From the NCBI GenBank assembly GCA_963693315.1, contig OY856187.1:114654437-114718436 (forward strand): a stretch of 64,000 bases of DNA, given 5' to 3'. The position numbers and the translations under genes are program-made. This document shows positions 11,980-24,710 of this stretch, piece by piece. This DNA comes from Diogma glabrata (Eukaryota; Arthropoda; Insecta; Diptera; Cylindrotomidae). Under the pieces are notes generated by a model that saw only the letters and a list, made by a program, of their open reading frames with translations, searched no databases and was not told the DNA's origin. Numbering within the stretch: the stretch's first letter is position 1; every line of letters starts with the position of its first letter.

Positions 11980-12269
11980 ACGCCAGAGAGAGAGAGAGCC
12001 ACCCTAATGTCCTACTAAGAAAATGATTAATTGAAAAGTGTTTTTGAGGTGAAGGCGTTTTCTTCAAGATAAATTTAAAAAAAAAAAAAATAAACCAAAA
12101 CGTAGAGATATGCGAGGAAAATGTTGAACGAGGTAATCTTTGTCAATCAATCACAGATAACAGATAGGTGAAATGCATTTTGGATTTTCAACAACGAAAA
12201 GCAGAAAAAAATAGAAAATCTGCGAAATTGAATAGAAAATCGAAATACTTTGCACATATAACGGCTTAA

Positions 12270-12775
12270 TGGGGAGAGTTGACGCTGTGAATTTTCTTAA
12301 ACAACTCAAAAACTAAGATAGCAATTGTTTATACCAATGTTATTTCAAATGGCTGACATGTTGACAAACAATATGGCAGGTCGATGACCTTGATATCATT
12401 ATTTATTCTCATGATATTTGAAAGAGATGATTTTCAGTTTTTTGGAAACCACTAAGAAACACATAATTTAAATTCGATGGAAAAAAACATGGCTCTAAGT
12501 TACGCTACGATACATCGATTGTGACCATTTTCGTTTAAATTGAGCTATCCCTTGTTGAGAAATCGTTGGACAAAATTTGGTCCACATACACACATACACA
12601 CACACAAACAGAATGTCAGCTAAAAATAGTCTTAACAGCTTCAGGAAGTCATGAAACGTAAAGATTTAATGAAAATTCCAATTTCAAAAATCGACCCGAA
12701 AACAATAACTGCCCATATCGGGAAGTTAAAAAAACAATAACTTCCCATATCGGGAAGTTAAAAAGCATCGGTTTT
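12270..12775. repeat. Dispersed repeat family C, copy 1
   Basis: This block and 57830-58232 share a series of collinear matches: ATGGCTGA..TG, a GTC.ATGACCTTGAT-like stretch, CTAAGTTAC, a CACACA tract, CAGCTTCAGGA, and AAAATCGACCC. The end of this copy repeats a ~32-bp unit with the hairpin CTTCCCATATCGGGAAG. No coding sequence is visible. The class of element is not clear. Confidence 0.7.
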
Positions 12776-12779
12776 AAAT

Positions 12780-13620
12780 GCGCACTGCTCATTGTAGCGC
12801 ATCTCTGTTTATGTTATCCCACAGTTAATATTGAGAGCTGCCTGAGTTTCTTTTGAAACCTACGACAGATGAGTGTGCATCATACAACTTAATCTCCATA
12901 CAATGACATCTACAAACACATATATGTGCACAAAGAGATTATCCACATAAAAAATAAAGAGAACTTACATCTTGAAAATATTCAAACATAGTGTCCATAT
13001 CGGAAAATTAGAATCTCTTTTTAAAAGAATAAATGACCACCAAGTCTCTACCATAGCTCTCTACCAAGTTTTAAAACAGAATTGTTCTACATAACGGTGC
13101 ACGAGCATCCAAGAAACGATTTATAATATTCAGTTACTCTACGGATAAAACATTGGTGCTAGAGGCCTAAATTTTGGGTAGTTTTTAGAGTAAGATAAAA
13201 AAAAATAAAAACATTTTTACCGCCCATTTTTTTACAGAGTGTTTATTGAAATTTCGGGAATACAAAAAAAAATATCACCATAAAAATCAAAAATTCGAAA
13301 AGGTGGAGGTTATAAAATAAGATGAATCCTGCTCGAAGTGGTTCCAACCAGTTTAGTGTTCTGAAACAAAAAAATTTTCAAAATTCTTCTTTAAAAAAGT
13401 GGTCACTATTGTTCGGCTCTAAAAAAATTTCCACAAAATGGCAATGGATTAAAAAAATTTTTCAACCCTGTTTTTTCACCTTTCCGAATCTTTTAAAAAT
13501 AGTAAAAAAAATTTTCAGAAACCAAGAGTCGAACTATGGAGAGAAATGTATACAAAGAAGATTTTCACTAAATTTTAAGTTAATCGTTTGAGTACAGCAG
13601 TTTCGAGAAAAATACGTTTA
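12780..13620. other. AT-rich stretch without a supported gene
   Basis: No gene or clear repeat is seen. A plus-strand frame at 13322-13591 is lysine-, asparagine- and phenylalanine-rich, as expected by chance from this base composition. Confidence 0.5.
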
Positions 13621-13621
13621 A

Positions 13622-14085
13622 AAATAATAACAAAAATATGAAAGGGCTGAAATCTCAAGGCTACGAGACTTCGGTTTGGGCTAAGGATTTGTATATAGTT
13701 TTCGACAAAAAGCTTTTATTGTTACTTTTATTGTTAACATTGTTTTTAGTTTTGTGGAGCGATGTACCTTAAACAAAAAATTCTTTGTAATAGTACAAGT
13801 ATTTTATCTCTGTTTAGAATTTTATTACAAAACTAATACGGAACGTCAATGTTTGCCGGAAAATTATAACAGATCATAAATTAACATAATTTAGTGAAAA
13901 GATCATACACCCAGCAAACTACTCAAAAACCTCTAAGCGTTCAGCAATTTCAACTTTTCAAAAAGAAACAATCCATTAAGATAACCTATTTTTTAAGTCT
14001 CTGTAACGGTAAATGCCAAAAAAGTGAGTGTATAAATTTCGCTTTTGCATCGTGAATGTGATAATAATAAAACCGAAGTAATAAT
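13622..14085 (-). repeat. Family A copy 5, internally deleted
   Basis: This short copy has both ends of the family described at 46169-47765: the GGGCTGAAATCTC end on the left, and GCAAAAAAGTGAG-like sequence running into CCGAAGTAATAAT on the right. It keeps the segment with GCCGGAAAATTATAACAGAT and GTGAAAAGAT but lacks almost all of the internal VNTR. Such deletion derivatives are typical of non-autonomous DNA transposons. Confidence 0.7.
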
Positions 14086-14087
14086 AA

Positions 14088-14941
14088 CTACAAAAAACAT
14101 CAAAAATGTAAATTTTAGTTCGTGAAAATGGTTCAGTTTACTGTTTAATAGTCAAAACTATCTACTCACTACAAAAAGAAGTGATATCCTGTGTCAAGCA
14201 GAAATGAGTGTAAAACAAAACATTTTCAAATAATTAACTGTTCTACATAATTCGAACTACTTTCTTTGTCACTCGGATTAGATGTTAGAATAAAACAACT
14301 TCAACTAACTGCGTATTAAAACAAAAGTTTCTAGTAATAGTTCCAAATAATAAATTTGATTTATTTCTATTCGAATAAAAATGGGGGATTCGATAGTTGT
14401 ACGAATGACTGAATCGATAAAAGGGCAAAACAATCACAAAACCTCAGTGAGAGCTCAGACTTTTATTTAATATCTATAAAGAAAATAATAGCAAGCTAAT
14501 TTATTAGTCAGTTTATTTTACTACAGACTCTAGTTTGTAAATTAAGAGCATGCTATTTGAAGATCAAATTACTTAGTTATATAATCTGTTGGTCCTTACT
14601 GAGGTTTCGTTATTGTTCTGCCCTTTTCTCGATTCAGTCAATCGTACAAATATCGAATCGCACATTTTCATTCGAATAGAAATAAATCAATTTACTAGAA
14701 ACTTTTATTTTAATACGCAGTTAGCTGAAGTTGTTTTATTCTAACCTCTAATCCTAATGACAAAGAAAGTATTTCGAATTATGTAGAACACTTAATTATT
14801 TGAAAATGTTTTGTTTTACACTCATTTCTGCTTGACACAGGATATCACTTCTTTTTGTAGTGAGTAGATAGTTTTGATTATTAAACAGTAAACTGCACCA
14901 TTTTCACGAACTAAAATTTACATTTTTGATGTTTTTTGTAG
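14088..14941. mobile_element. 854-bp foldback (long inverted repeat) element
   Basis: The sequence starting CTACAAAAAACATC at 14088 returns in reverse complement and ends at 14941. Arms of about 365 bp (14088-14450 and 14600-14941) pair along their length with scattered mismatches and small gaps, leaving a loop of ~150 bp. If the terminal base is excluded, TA flanks both sides, but this is not proven. No coding sequence is present. Its left edge touches the end of family A copy 5. Confidence 0.8.
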
Positions 14942-15229
14942 CAGATATCACGATTTTTTGTAGTTTATTAATATGATAAGTATTAGTTAATAATTATGGA
15001 TTTACAATTCTTGCGACATACAGCTATTACGACGATTGCGGTTAATGTCATTAAAATAAAAAGATCTAGCTGATATAATTCGACTCGCTAGTTACCTCGG
15101 TAGATTACAAATAAAGTAATAAATATTACCTAAATATTACCAACACAAACACATAATAAGACATATCGCACCCACCATAACATTTTCAATAAAAAGAAAT
15201 ACTGTTTTTGCGATTTCTAAACTTTAAAT

Positions 15230-16300
15230 TTTTAGAAAAAGTTATTGTATACCCAGAAACATTATATAATACAACCCGATCTCTTGTTGTAGTTGTTGTA
15301 GGGTCTAATCATCGGCACATTACGGAATAATTTTTAAAACAAATTTAATTTAAAGCGGAGATCGAATATTTTGCGAAACGTATTGACATCTAAAAATGCA
15401 TGAAAACACATATTTCGATTCAGTCATTCCAAGAAAAAAATAAATTATAAAAATGTTTTATAACAACCATACACACATAAACCTAAACACATTCTATTTT
15501 AAAAAATCTGTTTTAGCTAGGACTTTTTTACGGAGCATTTACAGAGCTGAAATTACATTTGATGATATTTGCTTAGACAAATCTTAATTAGCTAGTATAT
15601 GAATCACCCTATAAATGTTTAAAAATGCATGAAAACACATATTTCTAATCAATCATTCGCAGTAAAAGCATAGGTAAAAGAGCAAATGATAATAATTTTT
15701 TATGACAACCGACACACCTAAGTCTAAACGCAATCCTTTTACAAAAAAAAATTTTAACTAAGACACAGAATCAGAGTTAAATTTTTTAATTTCTAGAAAA
15801 GATATTGCAACCCGCGAAAAATTATTTTGGATAAAAGCGCTAAATAATATACCTAAATCTTTTATGTTGGGGTCTAATAATCGGCAAATTATGTTATAGC
15901 TTTTTAAACAAATTAAATTTAAAGTGGATCCCGAAAAATTTAAGGAAATATTCAGTCATTCGTATTAATAGAACAAATTACAACAATTTTTTATAACAAC
16001 CTACAAGTAAGTCTAAACCTAAACACAATCCTTTTTAAAAAATTTGTCTTAGCAAAGACCTTTTACGCAGAATCAGAGGTAAAATTACATTTGCTAATAT
16101 TTTTGTAAACAAATCTTTATTAGCTAGTATCAGCTAATCAGCCTGTCCAAAAATGCATCAAAATTCAAAATACATATTTGTATTCTTTTGTCATACGCAG
16201 TAAGAGATCAAATTATAATATTTTTGTGTGAACCTTATGTCAGCAAACCAAACGAATTCCTTTCTAAAAAAAGTGTCTTAGCTAAAGCTTGTAAATTACG
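15230..16300. repeat. Degenerate tandem array, ~0.55-kb higher-order unit
   Basis: Two large units begin near 15230 and 15790. Each contains GGGTCTAAT.ATCGGCA, a CAGTCATTC motif, a run of AACC..AAACAC.AT and TTTTAGCTAGGAC or TCTTAGC.AAG. Within them AAAATGCATGAAAACACATA-type blocks recur near 15395, 15620 and 16150. The copies are diverged by substitutions and indels and contain no open frame. Confidence 0.65.
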
Positions 16301-16309
16301 CAAAATCAG

Positions 16310-19300
16310 AATTATTAAATTTACATTTTAAATTTACAATAGATGGCTTCAAGTTTTTTTTCATTTAAGAGAAAAATGATAATGTCTTAAAAAAGTTTCT
16401 TATTGAATTTTCATTTTTAAATAATCGTTTTCAAAATTTTATGTCTTAACAAATTTTGTTTACTGCCTTCTATTTAAAATTCATTTCATATTGAAATTTA
16501 AAGGTGAGTTTAAGTTAATAACTTGTTATGAGTTTATATTAAATGGGACAAAATTAGATGAAAACATTGTTAAGGTTATGTCTACTAGGTTCAGCGTAAA
16601 TAAGCAAAGTGGTAATCGCTATTTTTTTTCACGAACAGCGATCTTCCGCATCGCTTTGATAAAACTGAACTGAACACTAAACATGAAATAATTATAACAA
16701 AATAAGTTTTATTACCTTCGGATATTTGATTTTCAAGTATATATGGAGTATGAAAGAACTCCCCAAGAGGACTCGAATCGTGCTCAGGTGGTCGAAAAAC
16801 GTCTACCGTCTACTGCTGATTCGTTTCGCTCGACCAGTTTACCCCAATATACCTAAAATTGAATTAGGAACTAATAACAGTTTCCTTATACCACTAAAAC
16901 ACTTTCAATATTTTACTGTTCGCTGCTACCATTTAATTTACGAAAACCAAGTTATTTGAATTTCCAAAGTTAATTTACCTTCGATAGTCAGCATGTTGGT
17001 AAATAAAACACGCTTACTGACACACCTCGTCGTTTCGTATTTTCTGTAAAAAAATGTTTTTTCAATCGGTCACTCAGGTCGATAGAATTTATAGTTCTTT
17101 AATAGAATTTAAATTCTAAAGCTCTCTGCATATTTTTTAATGAAGCCCTAAAACCAATTTTCTATACAAAAAGCTCAAATCATATTATGTATGGCTCGTT
17201 GATTTTTTAAATTATTCATGACACATTCTATTGTTAGTAACATGGATATGTCAAAACTAAAATTAACTTTTCCGATACACAAAATAAACGTGAAATTAGT
17301 GGATGATTAGACTAAATGTAATAACTAACATTGTAAAATTCTCTCTTCGCCTCACTTTTGATAGGGTTTATATATTGAATGAAAAAGGGTCATTGAATTT
17401 TAATGTATTATTAAAGCGTCAATTCTATTACCTATCGTATAAAAAAGTTAAATTTAAAAGCCAAACAAGTATCGTTATTTGCGTGAACAAAGTAAAGGAA
17501 AACATGAACATGGGGTAATTAACGATTGACACAATTAATGATCGAAAACGGATTATTATTTTATTGATTTTGTTTATTGTATTTTTATTGACAGATTGAT
17601 TAATAAACCAATTTAAAATAGATTATATTGAATTTATTTCTTATAAACAAAAAAAGGAATATTTGGTTTGAGATTAATTTAATTATTGATAAATTTGTTT
17701 TTCCACTGTGTCAATTTGATGGGTTGGTAATAAAATGATTTTTATGTACGTATGTATACATAATACAGGGCAAGCTTAAAATAAAATTATTTTGTAATGA
17801 TATTTATTTTAAATAAAAAATTGGCTTTAAAATATTTGGAAAATCACTGTTTCATAATTATCTGATTTATTATGGAGATTATGTGTTATGACTAGATAGA
17901 TTATGTAAATTAGTCAAATTTTAATGGATTGAAATTAAAATGAAAATAGAAATATTTTGTTTTGGTAATTGGATATTGTTTGTCTTTAAAGTCCCTTTTT
18001 TCTCACTTGTATACTCCAGACGCCAGATGAAGTTCTTTGTTTTCCAAACGCACATTCGAGCTAAATTATATCAAGCTGCGTTGTAAAACTATGTAAATAA
18101 TTTAATAGTTTGGCGATTTCGATTGTGAACCATAAACAAGAAAGTATATGTACACGGCGAAAAGCTGTGGGATACCAAACCTTAATTCAACAAAAGTTGA
18201 AACCAGAAAAAAAACAAAACCTTAAAAATCATTTGACATCGTATTTTATTCTGTAATCAGATCTTAGTTCTATTATACATTTTAAATCGCGCTCAATATT
18301 CTTAAGATTATAAAACATTTAAATTTTTTTTGTTTTGATTCTTAAGTATGTACGAGTATATACATAAATTCGATTTTTATATCGAATTTCAAAACATTAT
18401 TTTGTCACTTTTCAGTTCACATAAAAATTTTTACCACTTTGATCTTTTTTTGCGGTCGCATTACAACTTAACCGAATTTATATTTCTTATTGTATTTCAT
18501 TAATAAAGTTGTATTCTTGTTTTTTTTTAATCCTGAAAATATTGAAAATATCACGATATCATGTCCTGCAATCTAAATTTAATCTTTTTTGTTTTTGTTT
18601 TGTTGTTTTTTATGTAAGTTCTTGGCATAATCCAAAATTTATGGTATCACCGAAATAAACGAAAAACCCCAACAAAATGGAATATTTCTTTACAAATATG
18701 ATATTAGGATTGGTTAAAAGATTTTTATAAGGAAAAAATCTATTTTGGTAATTAGTTCTACTGAATTGTTAAGGGAGTTAGTCAAGCTACACTGGATTGT
18801 AATCGGTGGGAACGATGATGTTTTTTTTTTATCTTTGAAATGATCCGAATAAGACTTGTTCTTTTAATCTTGTAAATTAAAACCAAACCTGACATTCACA
18901 TAATTGGCTACCTAGTTTTCAAACTGCCTTAGGAATAATATCATTCGTTCCTTTTAGTTGCTTGATCATTTGTTTAAAATTTATTTGCTTTAGCCGTTTT
19001 TTTTTTGTTTCCAAGCTTTTAAAATTTTTTCTTGTGTCAAACAATGAGAAAAAGGCGTGAAAAATTCAGGGGAAAAAACGGTTTTTTATCCAAAAAACAA
19101 AAGAACAAAATATAAAATATTTAGCATAATTTAAGTAAAAATGTTTAAGAGAATATGGAAAAAAATGTCAGAATGATAAAAATCTTAATAAAACTGACAC
19201 TGGCAAAAGGTGGAACAAAAAATGGAATGAACAAAAAACTAAAGCAGACTTTTTTCAATATTCTAGAAGGTTAAGATAAATGGCGGATTTTGGTGTTGTT

Positions 19301-20360
19301 TTTGTTTTAAACATCGTGTTAAATGTTGATGTTATTCTTCATTTTTTGCTTAATCTCTGGTAAATTTTTAATGAGACAGTTCAGGGCGAATTTTAATCAA
19401 CATTTTTTTTTAGTTTGAAATGATAATTAGAAGGATGTTATTTTTATCTGGTTGTGAGTTGTTGAAATATATATATAACTGGTGTTAATAGCTAATAGTA
19501 GAATAATTTAATGGCATATTTGTTTGATATTGTTTCATATTTTCACAAATTTGCGTTCTAGAACTCTAAAATAAAGAACGGCATTATAAAAATAAAAGGA
19601 CCATATCAAATTAAGCAATACACATTGACAAATTGATCTTAAAAGCTCTAAATTCGACAACGGAAAGCGATGGAACGGAAATTGTCAGATTTCCATTCGA
19701 TTATGGAAATTTGACAATTAATTTCTTTGATAGTACCACGTTATCGCTTATGCTTGAAAAAAGAACCTCCATATAACTCTTTTTGTAGCTTTAATCGTTG
19801 AGGAAGACTTTGCATCACATAGCTTAAAAATATACCACTATCTTTCTTATTGCTTTCTTACATATTTTGTTCCTTCAATTTATTAAAATAACAAAAAAGG
19901 GATAAACGTCAATCAATGCCTTAGAACGCATGTTGTTGTGGAACCTAAGTGTTAAAAGGTTTATATTGGTTGTTGTGACATATATTGTAATTTCTTACAG
20001 TTAAGCACAATTTATTTAAAGAAACAAAAGCTTACAAATATAAGGTCGAGTGTGGGCTGTGGATATATCTGCGATAATTCAGCAAAAAATCCTAAAAATT
20101 GTTTTCGCCAAATTGATTGAATTGTATAGAAGCAATTATTTCGTCTTGAATGGAAGCAATTATTATAATTATGCAAGCAAATTATAAATTAAAAACCATT
20201 TTAAATTTAAAATGTCAAAAAGTATTAAATGTTTTCATAGCACAACTATGCTAATTTTTAAAAAATGAATAACAATAATAGCAAGAGTAATTTTTTTTTT
20301 ATTAAAAGTTAGGCCTGTTTTGTGTTAATTATAACGGATTGCATGCTAACTAGGGTTTGA
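16310..20360. other. AT-rich stretch without a supported gene
   Basis: No gene is supported. Frames at 16491-16673, 16726-16959 and 17303-17518 have no recognisable motif. A small hairpin lies at 19685-19720 (AATTGTCAGATTTCCA and its near-inverse around an 8-base loop). Confidence 0.5.
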
Positions 20361-20368
20361 GAATATAA

Positions 20369-20665
20369 TCAAGTTTCTTTAAGAAATTTATTGACATTGG
20401 TTTTAAAATTTTGGCGATCAAAATTGTCAGGAAATACACACGCAGGTAAGGAATTCCAGAGATGAGAGACTCCGTTGAAAAAATCACATTGGAAAGCGAC
20501 AGTTCTACATCTTGTTATTGAACCGTAAAAGAATGAGCTGCTACGGCGGCTCTGGTGTTGCGTGCGGTGTTTGAAAACTCAGGTAAAATCGATTTAATTT
20601 CCTCGGATGCCCGTTTATTCATAATGTACTTGTAAAAATATAAATTTATTGAGTTGTATCCAATG
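20369..20665 (-). pseudogene. 3'-terminal fossil of a LINE reverse-transcriptase ORF
   Basis: On the minus strand about 66 codons end at a stop at 20369-20371. They read through RTRQHQS, SSFFYGSITRCRT, FFNGVSHLWNSLP and NVNKFLKET. The order S-F-F…R-x-R-T…FFN.V..LWN.LP followed by F…VN.FL is the familiar C-terminal tail of LINE (L2/CR1/Jockey-like) reverse-transcriptase proteins. Upstream the homology continues in another frame (YIMNKRASEEIKSILPEF) after a frameshift near 20570-20580. Only the 3' end is present, as in 5'-truncated LINE insertions. The catalytic domain is absent, so it is inactive. The family call is from motif pattern only. Confidence 0.7.
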
Positions 20666-20669
20666 AGTA

Positions 20670-23625
20670 TTTAAGTAAAACATTTTAAAAATGACAAGCA
20701 ATGTCTTTAAAAATTCAAACTCAAAAAACTATGTTTGGTTATAACAAAATCAAAATAATTTTTTTTCTTTTCTTTTTCACAACCGCAGGGAAGCAGAAAC
20801 TCTTATTTTTTTTCTGGCAGAGTTCTTTTTCTTATAAAGATAAAAATCGCAATAATTCCACAATTTTTAATCAAATGAAAAGTTGCGCACGTCTATGGGA
20901 AAAAATTTCGGTTTCTCGGAGACTAAACAAACAAACGAAATACAATTAGGCAGATGTGAATGCACGCTAAAATTGATTACGGTTGTCGGTAGAGAGAAGT
21001 GAATGATTTTCAGGTTATATATCACTAGGAGCTCTCTCACGAATTGTATGTACTATATTTTTTAAACAACCACAATTTACCACCATAACCTGAATGACAA
21101 TTCTTTTCAAAATACCAAGTTTCATTCCAGTGGCTACTCAATTCAATACAAATTTCATACATGCGACCCATCACTGACAACTATTTGCCGGTTATGCCCT
21201 TCATTGAGTGAAAACTTACTGTTTGTCCGTCAATAATGTGTTTTTGGTTTAATTGCCACTGGAATTACTTAAATTTTGACTATGGGTTATATAACGCTGT
21301 AAACGTACTTCCAAATTACACCAAGTGAGTGATTTTAAGCATTGTTCCCTCCAATTTTAAATTCTTATATCAAGATTTAAATTTGTTTCTTGATCTATTT
21401 TAAATTTTACCTTTCCAATTTAACAATAAAGTAATTAATTATATATATGTCAAAAACATATTATGCGATAATCCAATTTTCATACGATTTTCCAATTATA
21501 ATTGTTTTATTACATAAAATGGTATGCACGGGATTTTAAATAATATTTGATAAAATTTTTTGCACGATAAATAGAAAACAAAAACGGTTTCTCTTCCTTT
21601 GAGTTTGACATTTTCTCAGTTTTGATATAACCATTACAAAGAACAATTTTTAACGAATTAAAAACGCGAAGCGTTAATACATATTCAACAATATTCGCCA
21701 TAAAAAAATATATATATAAATAAAAGTCATTTTCACTCACCCTAGTGGTTTCACTTATAACAACTATCATAAATTAGAATTCATAGACTTTTTGTTCTTT
21801 TATTCGGCGGATAATCTTTATTATTGCTGTTATTTTTATTAGTTTTAGTTGTTGTACAAAAAGGGTTGAGTTAATTATCATTTTAAAACAGTTAAGAGAT
21901 ATTAATTTAGAAAATTAAGATAATAATTAATATACAAACTTTTTTATTGTGCGTACAAAAATTAAGTTTAAAATATAGAAAATAGTTAAAAAAAATCTTA
22001 CAAGATTGAGTCAAGAAGTTAGAGATTTATAAAATAAAAATAATATTAAACCCGGTTAACACGAGTTTCACCGAATAATAATGAATAACTAAGGTAGCTT
22101 TGACCGAATATGGTTAAAACATCTTCAAAAATAGGATAACTAAATATCTACCAACTATTGTAAAATTTTACTTAACCAAAATAGAACAGTCTGTGCTTTT
22201 TAATTACTGCAATTTTTGTATGTTTCACAGTTAAAAACCACAATGTAATTATTATTCAAAAGAATAATTATACATTGTTGTTCGTTAAAAATTAAATTTT
22301 GTGGTGAAACTTTGTTAAGAAGCATAAAATTTTGTTGTTAAAACAATTATCAGTAGTTTGCATGTAGTGGGAGTTGAACCAAAAATAATTTTAGCTTATA
22401 TGAGTGTTAAATCACAAAATACTATGGATGATATATTTAAATAGTACATACGTTTTCATATAGCCGCTGCAACAAAGGCCAACGGAATTAATGCCACTCT
22501 GTTCGCTTGAGGGTTGAAATATTATAAGAAAATGTTTAAATTTGTCAAAAACGCACAAAATGGCTAGAAAAATTTCATCAACCATGATCAAAAATCTTAT
22601 CCAATATAAATTATATTCCCGTCGATAATTTGATCATAATGAGCAGTCTGTTCAGCTTCAGCATTAAATTTAATGGCTTTGAATGTTTCCTAATATCATG
22701 TTGATAATTTTTCATTGACTTCCATTAACGATCAAAATGTTTGACAAACAACCAGGGTTAACAATCTAACAATAACCTAAAAAAATTGGCCTCCGTCGGA
22801 AACCATTATTGCTTTTTAAGCCGTGGGTCCCAATGTCACAAAAATAGTTAACACAAAAAGTACACACATCCTAAATTTTTTTAAAAGTTTCCAAACTTAA
22901 GTGCAAAATCAATGACTTTGAGCCAAAGGACAGGAACTTGATGTGATATATTTGCAAACACATTAAATAAACACGTAAATTCTTTGTTTTTCTTAATTTA
23001 ATGAAGTAAAAAAATTTAAAAAAAACATGTAGGTGGTAGGTAGTATAGCAAATGCAAATTAAATACAAAACCATAAATTAATAAAACTCATTGTAAACAA
23101 CAACATAAAATGGCACATAATAAAGGAAGTACAATTAATTTAAAACAAATAACAAAGAATTTTAAATAGAAGTAACAAGTGTATATGTTATTTTAAAAAT
23201 TTTGCGAATTGTTTTAGTTGATGCATTATCATCAAAATTTTAAATCAAGAGTATTCTGTAAACAATATTACGTTTCTGTATTCTTTTTATTACGACCTGA
23301 TTTTGCCAGTCGGAGAGCGCATTGTCTAAATGGTCGATGAAATATTTTGATTGCGTCATCACATTGTTTTTATAATCAGACAAGTTTAATGGTACGGTAT
23401 CATATATACTCAAATTGTTATTTAAAAAACAAAAACAATTAAGTTATGTACATTTTTATAGTTTTTATAAAAAAAACTTATTTAGAAATTTTGAAATCAT
23501 GTGGTGGGAAACAATTGTTAAGGGGAAATGAAAACTGGTCATCGTATAAAAATTTGGGTTCGTCTGTTAAAAATTAAATGTTTACAAATTATTTATTATA
23601 TTTTTTGTGACGACGGTTTTTTTTA
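20670..23625. other. AT-rich stretch without a supported gene
   Basis: No gene is supported. Minor structure: a hairpin around 22240-22280 (CAATGTAATTATTATTC and its near-inverse) and an 11-bp inverted pair, ATTCCAGTGGC near 21126 with GCCACTGGAAT near 21260. Confidence 0.5.
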
Positions 23626-23631
23626 TTGAAG

Positions 23632-23919
23632 AAAATCAAAATTTGTTTTTGGTGCAACAACTTATTGCGATTTTGATAGAAAAATTGCAAGTTTTAAATT
23701 TGGTATCTATATGCAAGTTCCAACTATACTGGTACGTTTAATATCTTTACATGATAAACGTTGGAAAATTATTGAACGAAAGGACTATTACAATTACTTA
23801 CAAGGACGTCTTAGAAAAGGATTACATATTTGGAATAGTTTTTTTAAAAGAATTGATAATCGTAACCAACAAATGGTTGACACTGTACTATTTATAACAG
23901 GAACAGTAGATGGAATTTA
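23632..23919 (+). CDS. Possible host exon, unrecognised
   Basis: A frame is open from 23630 to a TAA ending at 23919. A T-rich tract followed by AG at 23630-23631 is a plausible splice acceptor. The 96-residue segment reads like real protein: it contains VPTILVRLISLHDKRWKII and RKGLHIWNSFFKRI, with a mixed composition instead of the K/N/F/I bias of chance frames here. If it is coding, it would be a terminal exon on the plus strand. I do not recognise the family, and no neighbouring exon can be tied to it. Confidence 0.35.
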
Positions 23920-24194
23920 ACATTTTCTGTTAGTTTTCTTTTTAGGCTTCCGTACTTTGAAAAAGTAAACACGGTGTCCTATTGGTGAGACTTCGGTGTC
24001 CGTCCGAATTTGTACATAACTGTTTTTCTCACAAACTTTAAGTGTTTTCAAAGTGAAATTTCCTAGTTATAAAATGTATTTGTCCCCTCATGCCTACTGA
24101 AAACATCAAAATTTCAAATATATGTTTTTTTCTGTATTTCATAAACATAGATATAGTAAAACAAGTTTAGTTTTTGAGTTATGACAAAAAACGT

Positions 24195-24710
24195 CAGTTT
24201 TTTTCCTGTCCCCCGCTCTTCCTTAAATTCGTAATGTTCGAGAAAATGGTAAAGGAAAAACTTGGAAAAATGCATGGTATAACCATGTGTAAAATAACCA
24301 TGTGTGAAATGTTGTAAAGATTAAATACAAAATATAATGGCATCTCTTAAAACGTTATTTAAAAGGGGCCGAGAGTAGATATTTCGAAAAAAAATTGGTT
24401 TTTGATCATGTCTTGTGTCAGATGAAAGGTGATGTTTTTTTTAACTTCAAAACAATTTTTTTTAACTTCAAAACGATTTTTTTTGTAATATTCTAGAACA
24501 CAATCTTCGGCTTATTTCCGAAAATTTAATTTTTTTGTTTTCCCCCTTATGTTCGAACACTGCAAAAGAAAAAATTTAAAAAAATTCACGGTAGCAGAAA
24601 TTTTGCATTTTGTAGGTTTTTTTGGTTGTTATAATTTCAAATGTTCTTGAGAGGGGGGTTGAAAGTGGAAATTTTAAAAACAAATTTTTGATCTTGACAG
24701 ATGAAGTGGG
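24195..24710. repeat. Degenerate ~300-bp tandem array, left part
   Basis: Units share a C-rich block (CCTGTCCCCCGCTCTTCC or CCCCCTTATGTTCGAAC) followed by an A-rich half, then ATTTTTTTTAACTTCAAAAC. They start near 24200 and 24535 and continue beyond the BEL element at 31464-31800, where CCTGTCCCTCTTATCTTCGAAC is the third unit. The array was therefore split by the BEL insertion. Confidence 0.65.

Larger units (their letters stand above)
8574..11997 (+). mobile_element. RTE-like non-LTR retrotransposon, apparently complete
   Basis: The element is bounded by a perfect 13-bp target duplication, GCCACCCTAATGT, at 8561-8573 and 11998-12010. It has a ~420-bp 5' leader with a tandem repeat, one long open frame carrying endonuclease and reverse transcriptase, and an 18-nt 3' tail ending in (AG)n. 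A single endonuclease-RT frame, a very short 3' UTR and a microsatellite tail instead of poly(A) are features of the RTE group. The insertion point is the last bases of the foldback element to its left, so the LINE is the younger of the two. No frameshift or internal stop is seen. Confidence 0.88.

Noticed and set aside
12700..12770. Helitron 3' end suggested by the CTTCCCATATCGGGAAG hairpin
   Set aside because: No CTRR terminus follows at the right distance, and the unit is tandemly duplicated.
16740..16840. Possible tRNA or tRNA-derived SINE on the minus strand
   Set aside because: A B-box-like GATTCGAGTCC and an A-box-like TGGTCGAGCG are spaced ~57 bp apart, but no acceptor stem or cloverleaf could be formed, so it is not listed.
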